Positions 33,600 to 46,482 are shown, counted from the first letter of the stretch. The stretch is 64,000 nucleotides of DNA from Chlorops oryzae (GCA_020466095.1 CM035806.1:33316571-33380570), one strand, 5' to 3'. Numbers and translations are program-made. Notes: generated by a model not told the origin, from the sequence alone.

Positions 33600-34940
33600 A
33601 CAATTTCTTATCGAATTTCGTCCGGAAAAAACACTCAATTGGTTAAATTTTTTCCAAGCGATAGGTACTAAAAATTCCGATGATTAAGGTAGACTTTGAA
33701 AAAACAAAAACGTCAAAACCTCTATGGTACCTACCTATACTTATTGTCCTTGAGGCGCGCAGCCAGGATTTAAATTTGGGGGGGTTCGCAAAAATTTTTC
33801 TAAATTTTTTTGTTTTTATTTTCGTTAAAAAAGCTTACAAAATAATAATTAAAATTATTTACATAAATATTTTTAATTTTTTAAGGTGTACAAAGTAAAA
33901 AAAGTATTTTCGAAGGAATTATTCAATTTTAAAGTGCAAAGTTGCTTGCTTTCAGAAGTTTTTTATATTCCTCTACATGGAGTAAAGATCTCATGGACGT
34001 GGAGGATGCTAAGGCATTTAACCTTGTTCTGTCATTGTAACAAAGATAAGTTTTATTCGGCGGAGAGTGAAAACGATCTCTATTTTCACATGTGGTTATT
34101 TGGAAAGAGCCAAAATAGTTAATTAAAAAAAAATATTTAAAATACTTTTTTACAAAATTTTAAAAGCGTCAAACACTGTTTTTGGTCTTTCATTTTTTCT
34201 AAATTATTAATTAATTTATACCAAATGGAGCTCCATTTTTGAATCAAAAAATTTTCCCTCTAATCATTTGATAAAACTGAAAGAGTTTTTTAAATTTGTT
34301 AAAAAACATCAACTTTTGCAGTATCGCTTTGAGGAATAAAACTTGAAAACCAAGAAGAATACCTTTGTGTTTTAAAAGCGATTGGTTAATTGAAATAAAT
34401 GCATCAAAAAGTAAATAAAGGAAATAATAATAATTTCAACACTTTTATATGAATAATGTGCTTCGTGGTCCTGAGATTGTGCGAGCATAGGTTTTGCAAA
34501 TTAAAGTCGCTTGATAAAGTTGACTTCTCAGACGTTTTTAATCAATTTCTGAAATTCTTCCTTAGCGTTACGTCTTAAGGTTGAATATTCTCATAAGCAT
34601 TAATCTGCTAGGTAACTGCTTTTTTTGAGATCAATTTTTCTTACCTTGTAAATATTTTACATAGACAAATGTGTAACTAAAAAATTGTCAGTTTAGAGAC
34701 TGCTTCGATATTAGTGAAATTCAGCTTTTTTTAGGCATCATTTAATAAAAATTTAGACTGAATTGACAACATTTTGATACATTCCAACACGAATTTCGTC
34801 CGAACTAAAAAGTCTGCATCATAAAACTTATTTAAAATTTTTTAGCGATAGGTATGTAAAATTTCCGATGATTAAGGTATTTTTTGAAAAAAAAAAAAAC
34901 GTCAAAACCTCTATGGTGTACCTACCTATACTCTTGTCAC
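33600..34940 (+). repeat. Pair of diverged direct repeats (~150 bp each)
   Basis: Copies at about 33605-33745 and 34785-34935 share GAATTTCGTCCG, GCGATAGGTA, TTCCGATGATTAAGGTA, ACGTCAAAACCTCTATGGT and ACCTACCTATACT in the same order. The 1-kb between them is AT-rich and non-coding. They could be ends of a decayed element or a segmental duplication. Confidence 0.65.
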
Positions 34941-35340
34941 ATGAAGTTACTACTTCACTTGATCTTGCATTATGGCATGGAATTGCACCCAAAATTTCTC
35001 CTACTTATCGTCCTCTGCATGTATAAAATTAGACAACTTCAATGAGTTCAATTGTAAAAGATATTGCCTACAAAAGAGGATATGGCTATGACCACTCTTT
35101 GCTTTGTGAATTATGAACTTTTAACAGAAAAAAAAGGTCTTGGAGTAAAACTCTCAATAAATAGATTTTCGAAAAAAAAAAAAAAAATACTGAAAACTTT
35201 GTGGCAAAATAAAACGAAAATGATCTTCTGCTTTCTTGCAATGGATGCGGTTTAATCAATGAAGAAAATATTAACACAAGGCTAATCACTAAATCCTTAG
35301 TCATAAGCTAATCAAAAGCTATGGGAAGTAGAGAGTCTTC
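34941..35340. other. Gene-free stretch
   Basis: Nothing supported; it is the 3' flank of the minus-strand gene that ends at 35454. Confidence 0.5.
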
Positions 35341-35346
35341 TTTAAT
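35341..35346 (-). promoter_or_regulatory. Possible poly(A) signal ATTAAA
   Basis: ATTAAA on the minus strand about 110 bases past the stop codon of the secreted repeat protein gene. It is the second most common poly(A) hexamer. No AATAAA is seen between it and the stop. Confidence 0.4.
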
Positions 35347-35453
35347 GGAGAAGAGAATATTTTATCGAAACTGCTGAACTTGTGATTTTTGTTTTTGTTT
35401 TTTTTGTGATGCTTGAGACGCAAGGTATTCATTCACTCATTCGAATGAGTCGT

Positions 35454-38252
35454 TTAGCAATCCTTCTTGAAGGGGTTTTTCAGATTGGCCAATCGAAGTT
35501 GCTCCAAGGCCAATTCATGTGCACGGAAATGATCTCGCGTAGCCTTTTCCAATTCGGATAATTCTCCTGCTTTGTTGAAGTTGGAGCCGTAATTAAATTT
35601 AATGTTGGATGACGTGGCCCCACCGGCTTGGCTTGAGCTGGTCAAGCTGGAGTAAGTGGAGATTTTCTCGGAGCCTGCAATTGGTTTCGATTCAATCGAT
35701 TGGGTTCCGAAGATTTTCTTTTGTCCTTGAATTCCAGTTTCGGAGAAACGCAGTAGGAAAGGATTTTCCTTGCTAAGAAATGCAGCATCATCAGTCTTTG
35801 AGGGAAGGTATAAACGCGATGGACTAGCTGCGTTGAGAGTTTGTTGGTCTCCAATAATGTTGCCCGCTGTGCCCGAGGTGCTGGCAACACGTATCAAATA
35901 AGGATTGTCCTTATACTGCGAGCTGAGAATGAATCCGGAACCGGCAGTGCCACCCGTGGAAATTCCGCCAGTAAAACCACTGCTGCCACTTTCGAAACCT
36001 TGTCCAGATGTTGTCTTCAGATTTCCACCCTGCAGTTGAGTTCCCTGGAAGGAGCTTCCCGATGACGAACCACTGCCGAATGCACTAGCGATGCCTGAAG
36101 CACTTTCGAAACCTTGTCCAGATGTTGTCTTCAGATTTCCACCCTGCTGTTGAGTTCCTGGAAGGTGCTTCCGACGACCACGAACACTCTGTAACTCACT
36201 GCGACGTGCTGAGAGAGACTGCACTTCGAAGAGCTCCTTGACTGAATCCCATGAGACCACTTCCGAATGCACTAGCGATGCCTGAAGCACTTTCGAAACC
36301 TTGTCCAGATGTTGTCTTCAGATTTCCACCCTGCTGTAGAGCTCCTGGAAGGCGCTTCCCGATGACGAACCACTGCCGAATGCACTAGCGATGCCTGAAG
36401 CACTTTCGAAACCTTGTCCAGATGTTGTCTTCAGATTTCCACCCTGCTGTAGAGCTCCTTGGAAGGTGCTTCCCGATGACGAACCACTGCCGAATGCACT
36501 AGCGATGCCTGTAGCACTGCTGCCACTCTCATATGTTGTCTTGAGATTTCCATCCACTTTCGCAGGTCCTTGAATAGCGCTGATCCCAATGCTAGAAACG
36601 CCACTTAAAGTTCCTTTCTTTAGATAAAGTTCCTCGTCCATGCGTTCCTTTTCCAAGCGTTGTTCTTCCTCTTGCTTCAATCGCAAGCGGTCGGCTTCGA
36701 GCATACGATCTTCTTCCTTCTGCCGTTCCATCTCACGGAGACGTTCCATTTCGCGCATTTTCTCTTCCTCGCGTAACCGTTCGGCTTCACGCAGGCGTTC
36801 AGCTTCCATTAGACGCTCCTCTTCGCGCATGCGTTCATCTCCTTCATTTTTTCATCGTCATCCATGGGCTTGGCGGCGTACGTATCAATTTTCTCTGCTT
36901 TTTGGAAGCCAAAGCTGCTTATTTCGCTTTGCTGCTGGCCAGCTTTAAGCTTAGCTGCGTTGAAGAGTTTAAGATGTTCCTCTCGGGCGCGTATTACTTC
37001 GGGTGTATCCTGGACGGGAGTTGGTTGCGCTGGCTGTTGCGCAGTATCGCTTGGGACTGTTTTGACAAACGACAAGTGTTGCTGCAATGCCTGCTGTGTT
37101 GGCTGTGTTGTCTGTAGAATTGCAATATTCTGTATCGGCTGAATTGGTTGCTGTACGGTGGGAATGAATTTCAAGACAGGACTGGCCTCGATCTTTTCCG
37201 GCTTATAGGAGCCATCGTCGTTGGTGTTGAAGGTTCCTGCTGCTTCGGCGCGAATTTTCGCTTCATTGACCAAGCGTAAATGCTCCTCGCGAGCACGTAT
37301 GACCTCGGGTGTATCTTGAATTGGTCCTGACTGATGGAATTGTTGCTGTTGCTGTTGCTGTTGCTGACCATGCTGCTCGAAGCTCGATTTCAATTCGAAT
37401 GCAATCGGCGACTCGACTTTCGACTGGCCCTCCTGAGCTTTGAAGAAACCACCTTCGATCTTTATGCTGGATTCCTTTAAACGTTCTGATTCCAATTGCT
37501 TAATCTGGTGCAATTGCTCATTGTAGATACGTAAATGCTCCTCGTGCGCCTTCTTTTGCTCAGCGGTCTCACCGATGACGGCATTCACATCGGTTATCGC
37601 ACCACCAAAGCCTTGCTTCATCGTGTTCGCAGCATGTTGTTGATGGCCGAAACGCAAATGGCTGGCCTCCTGCTGCAAGACCTTCAGGCGCGCCTCATTC
37701 CAAATACGCAAATGCTCATCGCGGATGCGCTGAATATCAGGTGATTCCGATATCGCGGCGTACGTCGTTGAGTGGATGATCTTCTCGAGCGGCTGTAGTT
37801 TTGCCATCATATCGTTCGATGGTTGAAGGCCTTCGGCACGCAATTTCTCCATTTCGGTTTTCAGAGCTTGATAACGTTGTTCGCACCAACGCCGGAAATG
37901 CTCTTCACGGGCTTTTAATAATTCATTGTTGTCCAGCTGTTGATAGTAGCTCGCTGCGGTGAAACCCTGCTCTGGCAGGCCAGTGGTGCGTAAGAACTGA
38001 TTACCATCACTGCCGATTGTATAGCTTAAACGTCGGACACCGTACAGGGGTTCCGGATAGGCATAGCCCAACTGATGCTCCGCTCCATTATTATCGAAAT
38101 AACGTACGAAGCCCTGCGCCACCTCATTGTAGACGGGGGAACTCACCACGGGCCGGTGTGTAGGCTAGTAATTGATTATGATGCGGATAACCTATGGCAT
38201 GTGAGTTAACGCAACTCACTGCCGCCATTAGACCTAAGATGAATACTCTCAT
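35454..38252 (-). CDS. Secreted repeat-rich, probably cuticle-associated protein (frame broken)
   Basis: Starting at the ATG at 38252 the protein has a clear signal peptide (MRVFILGLMAAVSCVNSHA) and then a conserved-looking N-terminal part with VRYFDNNGAEHQLGYAYPEP. It carries at least five copies of a unit like 'TPEVIRAREEHLRLVNEAK', with a related unit (ATRDHFRAHELALEQLRLANLK) close to the C-terminus, and Gln-rich linkers. A highly charged Glu/Arg segment follows (about 36640-36830), then a Gly/Ser array with a 114-nt (38-residue) period around GGNLKTTSGQGFESASGIAS. Signal peptide plus such repeats suggests an extracellular matrix or cuticle protein; I do not know the gene. The frame is broken by one extra base near 38150, one missing base near 36837, one missing near 36345, and a 73-nt irregular tract at about 36180-36255. 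Because these are mostly single bases in short runs, assembly error is as likely as a true pseudogene. Confidence 0.75.
35990..36560 (-). repeat. Coding tandem repeat, 114-nt period
   Basis: The landmark GATTTCCACCCTGC occurs at 36020, 36134, 36321 and 36434 (spacings 114, 187, 113). A diverged unit lies at about 36540. A whole unit is 38 codons; the 187 and 113 spacings are where the reading frame is lost. Confidence 0.85.
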
Positions 38253-38364
38253 GTTGATGCCTTTTTTTGTTTATATTAAATTTCCTCCCCTATTATGGCT
38301 TAAATTTAACTTCTACAACTGCGTTGACCCGTATTCTCTATACGGATTGTTGCCTGGTAGAAAG

Positions 38365-38412
38365 CTTGACTGAAACTGATATCGATAACTAGAACCGATG
38401 TCCCTTTTTATA
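38365..38412 (-). promoter_or_regulatory. TATA box and initiator of the secreted protein gene
   Basis: On the minus strand GGGTATAAAAAGGG gives a strong TATA box (38405-38412). About 30-40 bases downstream lie TCAGTTTCAGTC, two overlapping arthropod-type initiators (TCAGT). The start codon follows after roughly 115-120 bases of leader. No intron is needed. Confidence 0.7.
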
Positions 38413-39769
38413 CCCATCTTGATGTCTTGCACATGACCAACCGCAAAACCATTTTGCGGTCTGTCCAAACTAACTGGACAAACCAACAACTGCCAAGAAA
38501 ACAACAACAACAACAACAACAACAAAAGCAACATGAAATAAGCTAAGAAACGTCATTTCAAAAAGAGGAAAAGCAAGAAAAAAATATAATTCTTAAAAGC
38601 TATTCTCATGAAATGATGAGCCCTCTTTGCAGTTTAAAATGTCGCTTTCTGAATTTCCGAAAATAAATAACCAGTCCGATCCATAACAGTTAACATACTA
38701 CGCCCCTGCTCTTTTGGATCTTTCGAATCTTTTGAATCTTTCGACCTTGAGCTTGTCACTTGGAGCTCGCTGAATAGGATACTTGGTACTCACGCTTATA
38801 CTCAATATATTTTTCAAGTTGTCCTAGGTCTTGGTGTCATGTTCATTCCAGCTGCACTTAATTGGCTTTTCGCTTCAACATGCAAGCTATCGTCTCTCGC
38901 AATATTCGTAACTGTAACCCAATTCCTTTATTTTTTATTTTATTTTATTATTTTTCTTCTTTTTTTTGTTTTAATTCAACTAGACGGGACATTACTCCAT
39001 ATTGCTTCGAGAATGTATTTTAGTATTTCTGTTCAGTTTTCTTACTATATAAATTAATGCTCATCAATAGGTTTTTGTGACGGCACGAAATGCTGTCGTG
39101 TAATCGTTTTCCTTGCTTCCATAAGGCAAGGTCAGACTTGGCTACGATGGTCGTTCAAAAAGTTGTGAAGAACATTTCTTTTTTCAATCCAAATTATATT
39201 TGACTTTAATAGTTATTTTTCTCCTCCTTTAGAAATATTGTTTTTTTTTTTTTCTTTCAAACTTTAGGGGCTTCGGACTTTAAGCTCGAAAAAGGTGTAG
39301 GTACTCGTTCTATAAGAGGAGAAAACAATTTATTTTTCAGATTGTGCCAAGGACCTGTAGAAAAATCTCATTGAAAGCTTTTAAAAAATTTTACAGGATT
39401 TTTCACCAGGAAGATGGGCATGGACAAGCCAGGGAATGTGCTCGCCCAAACTAGGGTGCCTTTGTGCATCCCGTAGTTCAGTGGCTAAATTTTTCCATTT
39501 TTTCTGCTCTCTTTTTGCCCTTTTTGGTATGTCTGGTAGTGCTCCAAAGATAAGATATATGTATGCTTAAGAGTTTAGTCAATATTCATCGAATTTCATC
39601 GAAATACGTTTAAACTATTAAGGCCCATTTGCTACTGTTCGGTTAAAGTTTATCGTCAAAATTTTCATAAAAAATTTTTTGTTTTTCGGAAACGGACCTA
39701 AAAGATCAAAATTTCATATCGAAACTTTAAAGAAATATGTCAGAATTCCTCTAGATAGAATTAGAGTAC
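38413..39769. other. Gene-free stretch
   Basis: No gene supported. A short (AAC)n run lies at 38500-38525 just upstream of the minus-strand promoter. T runs occur at 38940-38975 and 39240-39256. Confidence 0.5.
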
Positions 39770-40418
39770 ACAGTGCCCGACACAAACTTTTGCTGCTACT
39801 CTGGGCAAAAACAAAATTTTTTCCACCCCTATAAAGGCATTAATAGGGTACTGTTTTAACATAGCCATCACCTAAATCGGGTTCTGAACTTGCAAATATG
39901 TAGCTATTTTTTTATTTCTTCAGAACATCTAAATCCATTTGTCTTATGGACCTTGGCATTCTTAGCACAAAAGAAAAAATTTAAACACTTTTATTTTTGA
40001 GATAACAAGTTTTCTTAAGGGGGTATTGTAACTTTTTTAGGCAGAACTCGGCAACGCGTCATCCGGTTTGAACAAATTATCCCTCAAATAAAAGAAAATA
40101 AACCCATATAACTGTTTTTCTTACATATTTTTAAGATCGGTCAAGAAAATAAAAATTTGTAGACCTTTGAGTCTTAAAAAACACATCTTTTTAGAGAAAC
40201 ATTATCAAATTTTTCCTTTCATTGACACACAAAAAATCCATACGCAAAAGGAAATATTTTTTTCTTCGCATTTTTTATATGAAGGTGGTTCCTAAATCGA
40301 CTTAGTTTTTGATCCTGATCATTTCTATATATTTTTTTCTATATCTCCGAAGCTTAATTCTCCCTGTTACAAGATTTGCACAAAACTAATATACCCCGCT
40401 TACGCTGGGTATAAAAAT
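39770..40418 (+). mobile_element. Old Helentron-like relic (family C)
   Basis: The head-like ACACAGTGCCCGACACAAAC and the tail TTTTGATCCTGATCATTTCTA...TATACCCCGCTTACGCTGGGTATAAAAATTG follow the same plan as the other Helentron-like copies. No (CAGA)n tract remains. Boundaries are approximate. Confidence 0.5.
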
Positions 40419-42040
40419 TGAGAGATTGAAGCCAATGTAAGCAATGAAAATGACACATTGTGTTCGATTGTTACCCTTCGAATTTTGAAGGGAATGTCGA
40501 GATCCAAAATTCATCCCTGTTAAAGTACGTCCCTGATATATGTAGATAAGTATGTATGTCGAAATTAATATCAATAAAACCTATGATTTTTGATTGCTTT
40601 TATAACATATTTATATAATATTTCTCAAATACAATTGAATTCTTGCAGGCCATTAAAAGTTTTGAGTCAATTCCAATTCTTCCAATGAGGTTGTTATTTT
40701 TAACACAACCCACGTACCCCTTTTAAAGCAAAATAAAACTCCATTTTTGTATTCAAAGAATTTCAGTCTTTTTCCATTTTTGTCTCTTGGTTTTAAGTTA
40801 AAGCGTTGAGTTAAAATTTTAACGGCCTGCAGCAGCATCAAAAACAGGCAGTGGAAGCTTACTCGTCGATGGCTTAAAACATGCGCTCAGTTGAAACGAG
40901 AAATTGTTCTTAAAATTTAAAGTAAAAGGACTGACTGAAGAAAAAAAAATTTTTAGTAAAAAAAAAAAAACCCTCGAATTACTGTCTCTTATCATTTGCG
41001 ACATAGTCATCAAATGATCCTTAAAAGCGCTGAGCATTATTATACCTTTCAAGAGAAAAAAAAAAATTATAATTTCAATATTCGATGGCAACTTCATTTT
41101 TCATTTAGGAATCCGATAGATCATTTTTTTTTTTATCAGTTTATCTCGCTTCGAAAATTCTTGACCTAGACCTTGGTACAGTCACATCGCTCGAATTCGA
41201 TGTTAACTTCTTTCTACGATACCCTTTCCAACGTCCTTAATTGCCTTCAATAATTCATTGGTTAAGCCTTTTTAAAATCTTGACAGCACAACGTTCCTTA
41301 CATTCATTTGTAAAAAAATGGGTAAAACAAAAACAGATAAAAAGATATAATAAAAAAAAGCACCCATATTTTTAGTAAAAATTTATTTTTAGCACAGCGG
41401 CAAGCTCCCTTGCCTTTTTTGAGCATTCGCCCCCCATTTGCGGCTTTGTTGCATGCTGACGCTTTTTTGATTTTTATTTTTTTTATTTATTTATTTTTAT
41501 TTATTTATTTATTATTTTTTTTTTGAAGGGGATGAGGCGCAAGATGCGGTCACAGGAGTCGTTCGCCTGAACGCTGAGGAGAATCACCCGGTTCGGAACT
41601 GGCTCTGAAACTGGTTCCCGAAACCGTTCTTTTCGTTGCGTGAATTTTATGCGGCGCCGTTATGCCGGTGACTGTTTTGATGCATTCTTCCCTGTTCGAA
41701 TGGAGACAGTCTTTCGGCCAGAGGGTAATAAAAATACTGTCATGACATCCAAGATTGTTTTTCTTTTTTCGAGAAAGAGAGATACAATTGAGGTATGCGG
41801 ATGTTGCGAGTTTAGTCTTCATGTGTGGATTTTCCTTCGTCTTTTTTTAAATTATATTTAAAATTCAATTTCGCAGTGTCTTAATCATTTTAAAATGGCC
41901 CTTTTTAATGAATTCGGGAATTATTTAAGTATGCGATAATAGGGAGTCATACTTTATGACTCAAAATTTCTAAAGAGTCTTTCGTAGACTACTTCTCGGA
42001 CTCTTTTTGAGTCAGAAAAAAAATTTTTTTTTGAAGTACT
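40419..42040. other. Gene-free stretch
   Basis: Nothing supported. A T/A low-complexity region occurs at 41465-41523. The GC-richer patch at 41530-41720 has a short open frame with no motifs. Confidence 0.45.
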
Positions 42041-42277
42041 ATGCTATGCTCTTGATCCCAGGATCCGAAGTTCGATTGCCGGCAAACGCGAAAAGGAGTG
42101 TAAGGTTCCAAGCCTAGCACTGATTTTTTAAAAAAAATCGTATGTTAGGGGCACACTACATAAAAAGACATACAATCACACAAGCACAAGAAAAACCCCT
42201 CGTGGTATCACAACGGGCCCGGTATACGGCCTAAGTGGCAGCCACTCCAACATACATACATACGTACATACATACAT
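42041..42277 (+). mobile_element. tRNA-derived SINE, 5' truncated
   Basis: From TGCTATGCTCTTGATCCCAGG it matches the copy at 60629-60877: a box-B-like AGTTCGATTGCC, then GTTCCAAGCCTAGCACTG, ATGTTAGGGGCACACTAC, GTGGTATCACAACGGGCCC and GGCCTAAGTGGCAGCCACT. It ends in a (CATA)n tail. The box A end is missing. Confidence 0.85.
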
Positions 42278-42335
42278 GCCTCAAACAAGAAAAATTTTAG
42301 CAACTCAGAAAAAACACAATCTGAAAAACCACGCC

Positions 42336-42525
42336 ATCTTGTTGGTTAGATTAGTGTGGCTGTCACCATTAAGGATGGTGACACACTTAAGCCTCACATG
42401 GGCCCGTTTTGATACCACGAAAAAACGACAAAAACATCCACAACCTAAGCTGGGAACCGAACCCAGAGCCCCCCGCTTCGTAAGTTGGCATTTCAAGTAA
42501 CTACGGCACAGAGGCCTTCACGGCA
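42336..42525 (-). mobile_element. Related SINE on the minus strand
   Basis: Read on the minus strand it starts with a tRNA-like head (GCCTCTGTGCCGTAGTTAC, box B GGTTCGGTTCC). Further on it has CGTGGTATCAAAACGGGCCC, GGCTTAAGTG and GTGACAGCCACAC. The 3' part resembles the plus-strand SINE next to it, but the head differs, so it is a sister family sharing a 3' domain. Head-to-tail it converges on the plus copy. Confidence 0.75.
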
Positions 42526-43913
42526 TCTGATAACTCTACCTACGAAAATTTGATGCCTGGCTTCCAATAATGCAGGAAATTCTGCGCATGGAATACTCAA
42601 CACATTTAAATATATGAAACCATTTTCAATCACAATGGCGCAGTTGATTGAAACTGATTTCATATGTTTCAATGTTGCTGGATTCTGGATATGTAGATAT
42701 GTGCAGGAAATGCTGCGCTTTTGGAAACCAGGCAAAAATCTCGTTCGAATGGAAGAACAAAATACCTTTAGGACCCTACATTTTTATTCTCTTCTCTTCT
42801 TCTTTTTCTTAAATCTTTTAATGTCCCCTTCACTTAAAACCATTTAGAAAGTTGACAAGGCGATTTTGCTGAGAACTTAAGAACAATTGATATAAAAGAA
42901 GAAAAAAATATGACAGCCGCCAAAAGATAAAACATGGATTTGCGTTAAGCTGTTCAAATATTTGCTTATCATGCTCTCGCAGTTCAATAGCTCACGAGCA
43001 TTTAATTTTTTTTTTTTTTTTTTTTCTCCTTTTGATTTTCAAAGCGTCTAAACCCGTTGTTACTTGCCGACGTTCATACAAGAAATTGACGCAAATAAAG
43101 CACGAGAACACAAAAGCAGCAAAAAAAATTAACGAAAAAAAAAAAGTAAATAAATAAATAAAAAAATAAAATAAAACAATCCGAATTCACGCAGCGACCT
43201 TCAGAAATATTTCTCGAAAATATTCGGTCTCGATGTCGGGGCTTTGTCGATTGGATTTTCCAAACAGAATCGATCGACAAGATTAGCAGATGCAGCTCAT
43301 AATTTGTTTTTTTTTTTTTTTGCGCGCCCGCGAAATCCGGGATCGTCGTCAAGTCCAAAGGAAATGTATCGCATCTGCGTTCGTACAGCCAAACCCTCTC
43401 TAAAAGGAAGGACTACACTCGAAGAGCCTATACTCAGATATGCAGTAATTACTATACCATAAATATAACAAAGTATACTATATACGAGTATAAATTAAAA
43501 TTTTTTTAAACCATACGATTATAAATTTCACTCAAAATTTTTGAGTCTGTTTAAACTCCTAAATATGAGTGCTTACGGAGTCATATACATATGTATATGA
43601 CTCTTATGCTATGTTCTCACTAGGCCGGGTTAGGGCTATCGGCGAAACCCATAGTTACAAATGTCAAAACGCATATAAAAAAAAAATCATTTAACCCGAA
43701 AATATACCCTAGGTTAGCATTTAACTCTGAGGTTAGCGCAGAAATGCATTTGAAATTTTCAGTTACATTTGCTAACACCAAATACAAAAACCGGGTAAAA
43801 ATTTAATGCGACAGTGACAGGAAGCTTTCACGTGCAGAAAATGAGTGGTGAAGGATGTAAGTATTTGGATATGTAAATTTTGATCACAAGTCCTTTTTGT
43901 GATGCCGCTTTCA
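42526..43913. other. Gene-free stretch
   Basis: Nothing supported beyond low-complexity T/A runs (43006-43026, 43125-43175, 43304-43321). Confidence 0.45.
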
Positions 43914-44549
43914 CTATTAGCTAGAGCTGGATAACTATCGATAGTTGCGACCATCGATAGTCTCGATAGTCGATAATATGAAATATCGATAGCATCGATA
44001 GTACTATCGGAAGATATATTTTAAAATTTAAACTAATTTCATTGGCAAATTGCTAGTGATTTCAATCAAGCATGTTTGAGCTGTTTTACATTTAAATATC
44101 CACTATTTGAAAGTTTAAAATTTTTAAAATTAATGGTGGTCACACAAATAATAATTTAATAAAATGCTGTGCTCAAGAATCCCTCCTCAGAAGCCGAATT
44201 TTAAAACCTTTCTTACTCAATTCTCCATACTTTGTAAACAGCACTGATGTTAGGCAGTATTTTGGGACTCTTTTCCCTTGGATATTGAAAAAAATTTCTT
44301 TATTTCTGTTTTCTTTAGGAAAGTGATCAATAAAACTCCCTAGTAAACATTTGAAGTGATTTTTGGTTAAAGGTAAAATCGAAAAATTCCATCAAAACGG
44401 AAAAAACCCCTCGTTCTGGTGCATCAGTGCATAGAATAAAATGTTAGCATGACGCCTATAATTCTCATTTGGTTTGTAAAATGGGACACTTAAGACTCGC
44501 AGAGTTTGAGTGATGAAGCAAGAACGTGCGTAAGTCATAATCATCATCA

Positions 44550-45169
44550 CCAGTGTTGCCAACTCCTCAGATGAAAAAAGCGCTGATTAATTTTGAAAAC
44601 GCGCTAAAAAGCACCGGAAATCAATGATTCCCAATTTCTAATTTCAAAAAGCGCTAAAAAAAACCAAATCAACCAAAAGAAAGCATTTTTGGAAGGGAAC
44701 GTGTTGTTTTTCTAAAAAGATCATTGTATATTTTGATGTTTATTTTTTTCTTTGAATATTTATTATAAGTAAAACAAATGATTAAATATGCTTCTTACAA
44801 GTCTGCGTTTAGATTAGAAACGATGCGACTATGGCACCGAACAACCATCTCTTTCTTCCCCATATGCCATTCTATATCACAAAATAGTCACGCACAATGT
44901 TTCTCTAGTGTAAACGCAATCACAAAATTAAAGCTGCCAGATTCATCATTGGTTCATCTTACAGCTGTTGTGCTAGGAAGCAATACTTGGCTTACGCTAT
45001 TACAATGTTGAAAATTGAAGGAAAAGCTACTTTGAAAACTTTAATGAATGCAACGAAAAAGCGTTGGATTTTGGGCAAAAATAGCTAAGCGCTAAAAAGA
45101 AGTTTTCGCGCCGCGGGCCTTCCAAAAGCGCTAGATCCAGCGCGAAAAGCGTTAAGTTGGCATCATCGC
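44550..45169. mobile_element. Nested hAT-like MITE
   Basis: The left end CAGTGTTGCCAACTC and the right end AAGTTGGCATCATCG are imperfect inverted repeats resembling the element at 5982-6767. AGCGCT motifs are common near both ends. No clear target duplication remains. Confidence 0.55.
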
Positions 45170-45956
45170 TTAAATCTAAGTATGTCTCGTTAAGTCCGAG
45201 GGCTGATTTGAAACAAGCCATGGTGGGGTTCGTGGGGACATGTAAGATACAGAAGACTTCAGGGCGATGACAATATCACATCTTTTGTTCTCTTTGTTCG
45301 TCTTCGACTTAACTGTACTGTTGTCCTACTCGACTGACCTTATAGCAAAAACGGGCTGAGCTTGCACACTCAAGCACACACACACAAATTTTTCACAGCA
45401 GGCACGCATTTTTTACGATGATGTATATATATACATTAAAAAAAAAAAACTCTTGAGGGAGATATTTCCAAAGCCGACGGAATGAAAGTCATTCAAATGA
45501 ATTCTATCCTGGCCCACTTAAATTCCTCGATGCCTTGATGCAACCCAAAATGGTAAGGAGATACAAGCTATCATGAATTTTTAGTTGCCTTCCGACACAC
45601 ACCGACGCAGAAACTTATTTCGAAAGAAGTTTAAGGCATAAAAAACTATCCACCGAGAACATTTGCTCAATCCCCTTTGTAATTCCCCACATTTCTAGGG
45701 GGGCTTGAATCCACAAAAGCACCCTCCGAATACGCTCATAGTTCCCTTTGATGGTATTCGTCCTGAAAACAAATTTCCAATCATTATTTCCCTCCAAATG
45801 CAAAACTACCCCGAGATATGGTACTTTTTTTCAAAAAATTCCTACAATTCTCACTGAATTCATGATTTCGGAAACGTATATAAAGCAATGAATTGAAGAA
45901 ATTCTCAGTCATCTCAATAGAGCTGGAGAACTATCGGAAGGTATATTTTCAAATTT

Positions 45957-46482
45957 GAACACCATCACCATCATCAACACCATCAACAACATCATCACCA
46001 TCATCATCATCATCATCATCACCAACATCATCATCACCAACACCATCATCATCACCATCATCGCCATCATCACCAACACCATCATCATCAACACCATCAC
46101 CATCATCTCCATCAGCATCAACAACATCACCATCAAAATCATCACCATCAACATCATCATTACCATCAACAACATTACCACCATCAAAACCAGCATCATC
46201 ACCATCAACATCATAAACATCATCAATACCATCAGCACCATCCTCATCACCATCATCATCACCATCATCACCAATCTCACCATAATCGTCACCAACCTCA
46301 CCTTAATCATCACCCACCATCATCACCACCAACATCATCATCATCACCAAAATCATCATCATCACCAACATCATCACCAACATCATCAGCATCATCATCA
46401 CCAACCTCATCAACAGCATTATCATTATCATCACCATCATCACCATTATCATTATCATCCCATCATCATCGATAGTTTCGAT
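45957..46482. repeat. (ATC)n / (CATCAC)n trinucleotide array
   Basis: Over 500 bp of CAT, CAC and ACC triplets. It produces long spurious frames (Ile/Thr, His, Met/Val) on both strands. It starts right after an internal copy of the hAT-like left end. Confidence 0.95.

Noticed and set aside
41940..43615. Possible element bounded by GAGTCATA...TATGACTC motifs at about 41944 and 43590
   Set aside because: The motif is itself palindromic and short; no longer end match or duplication could be found.
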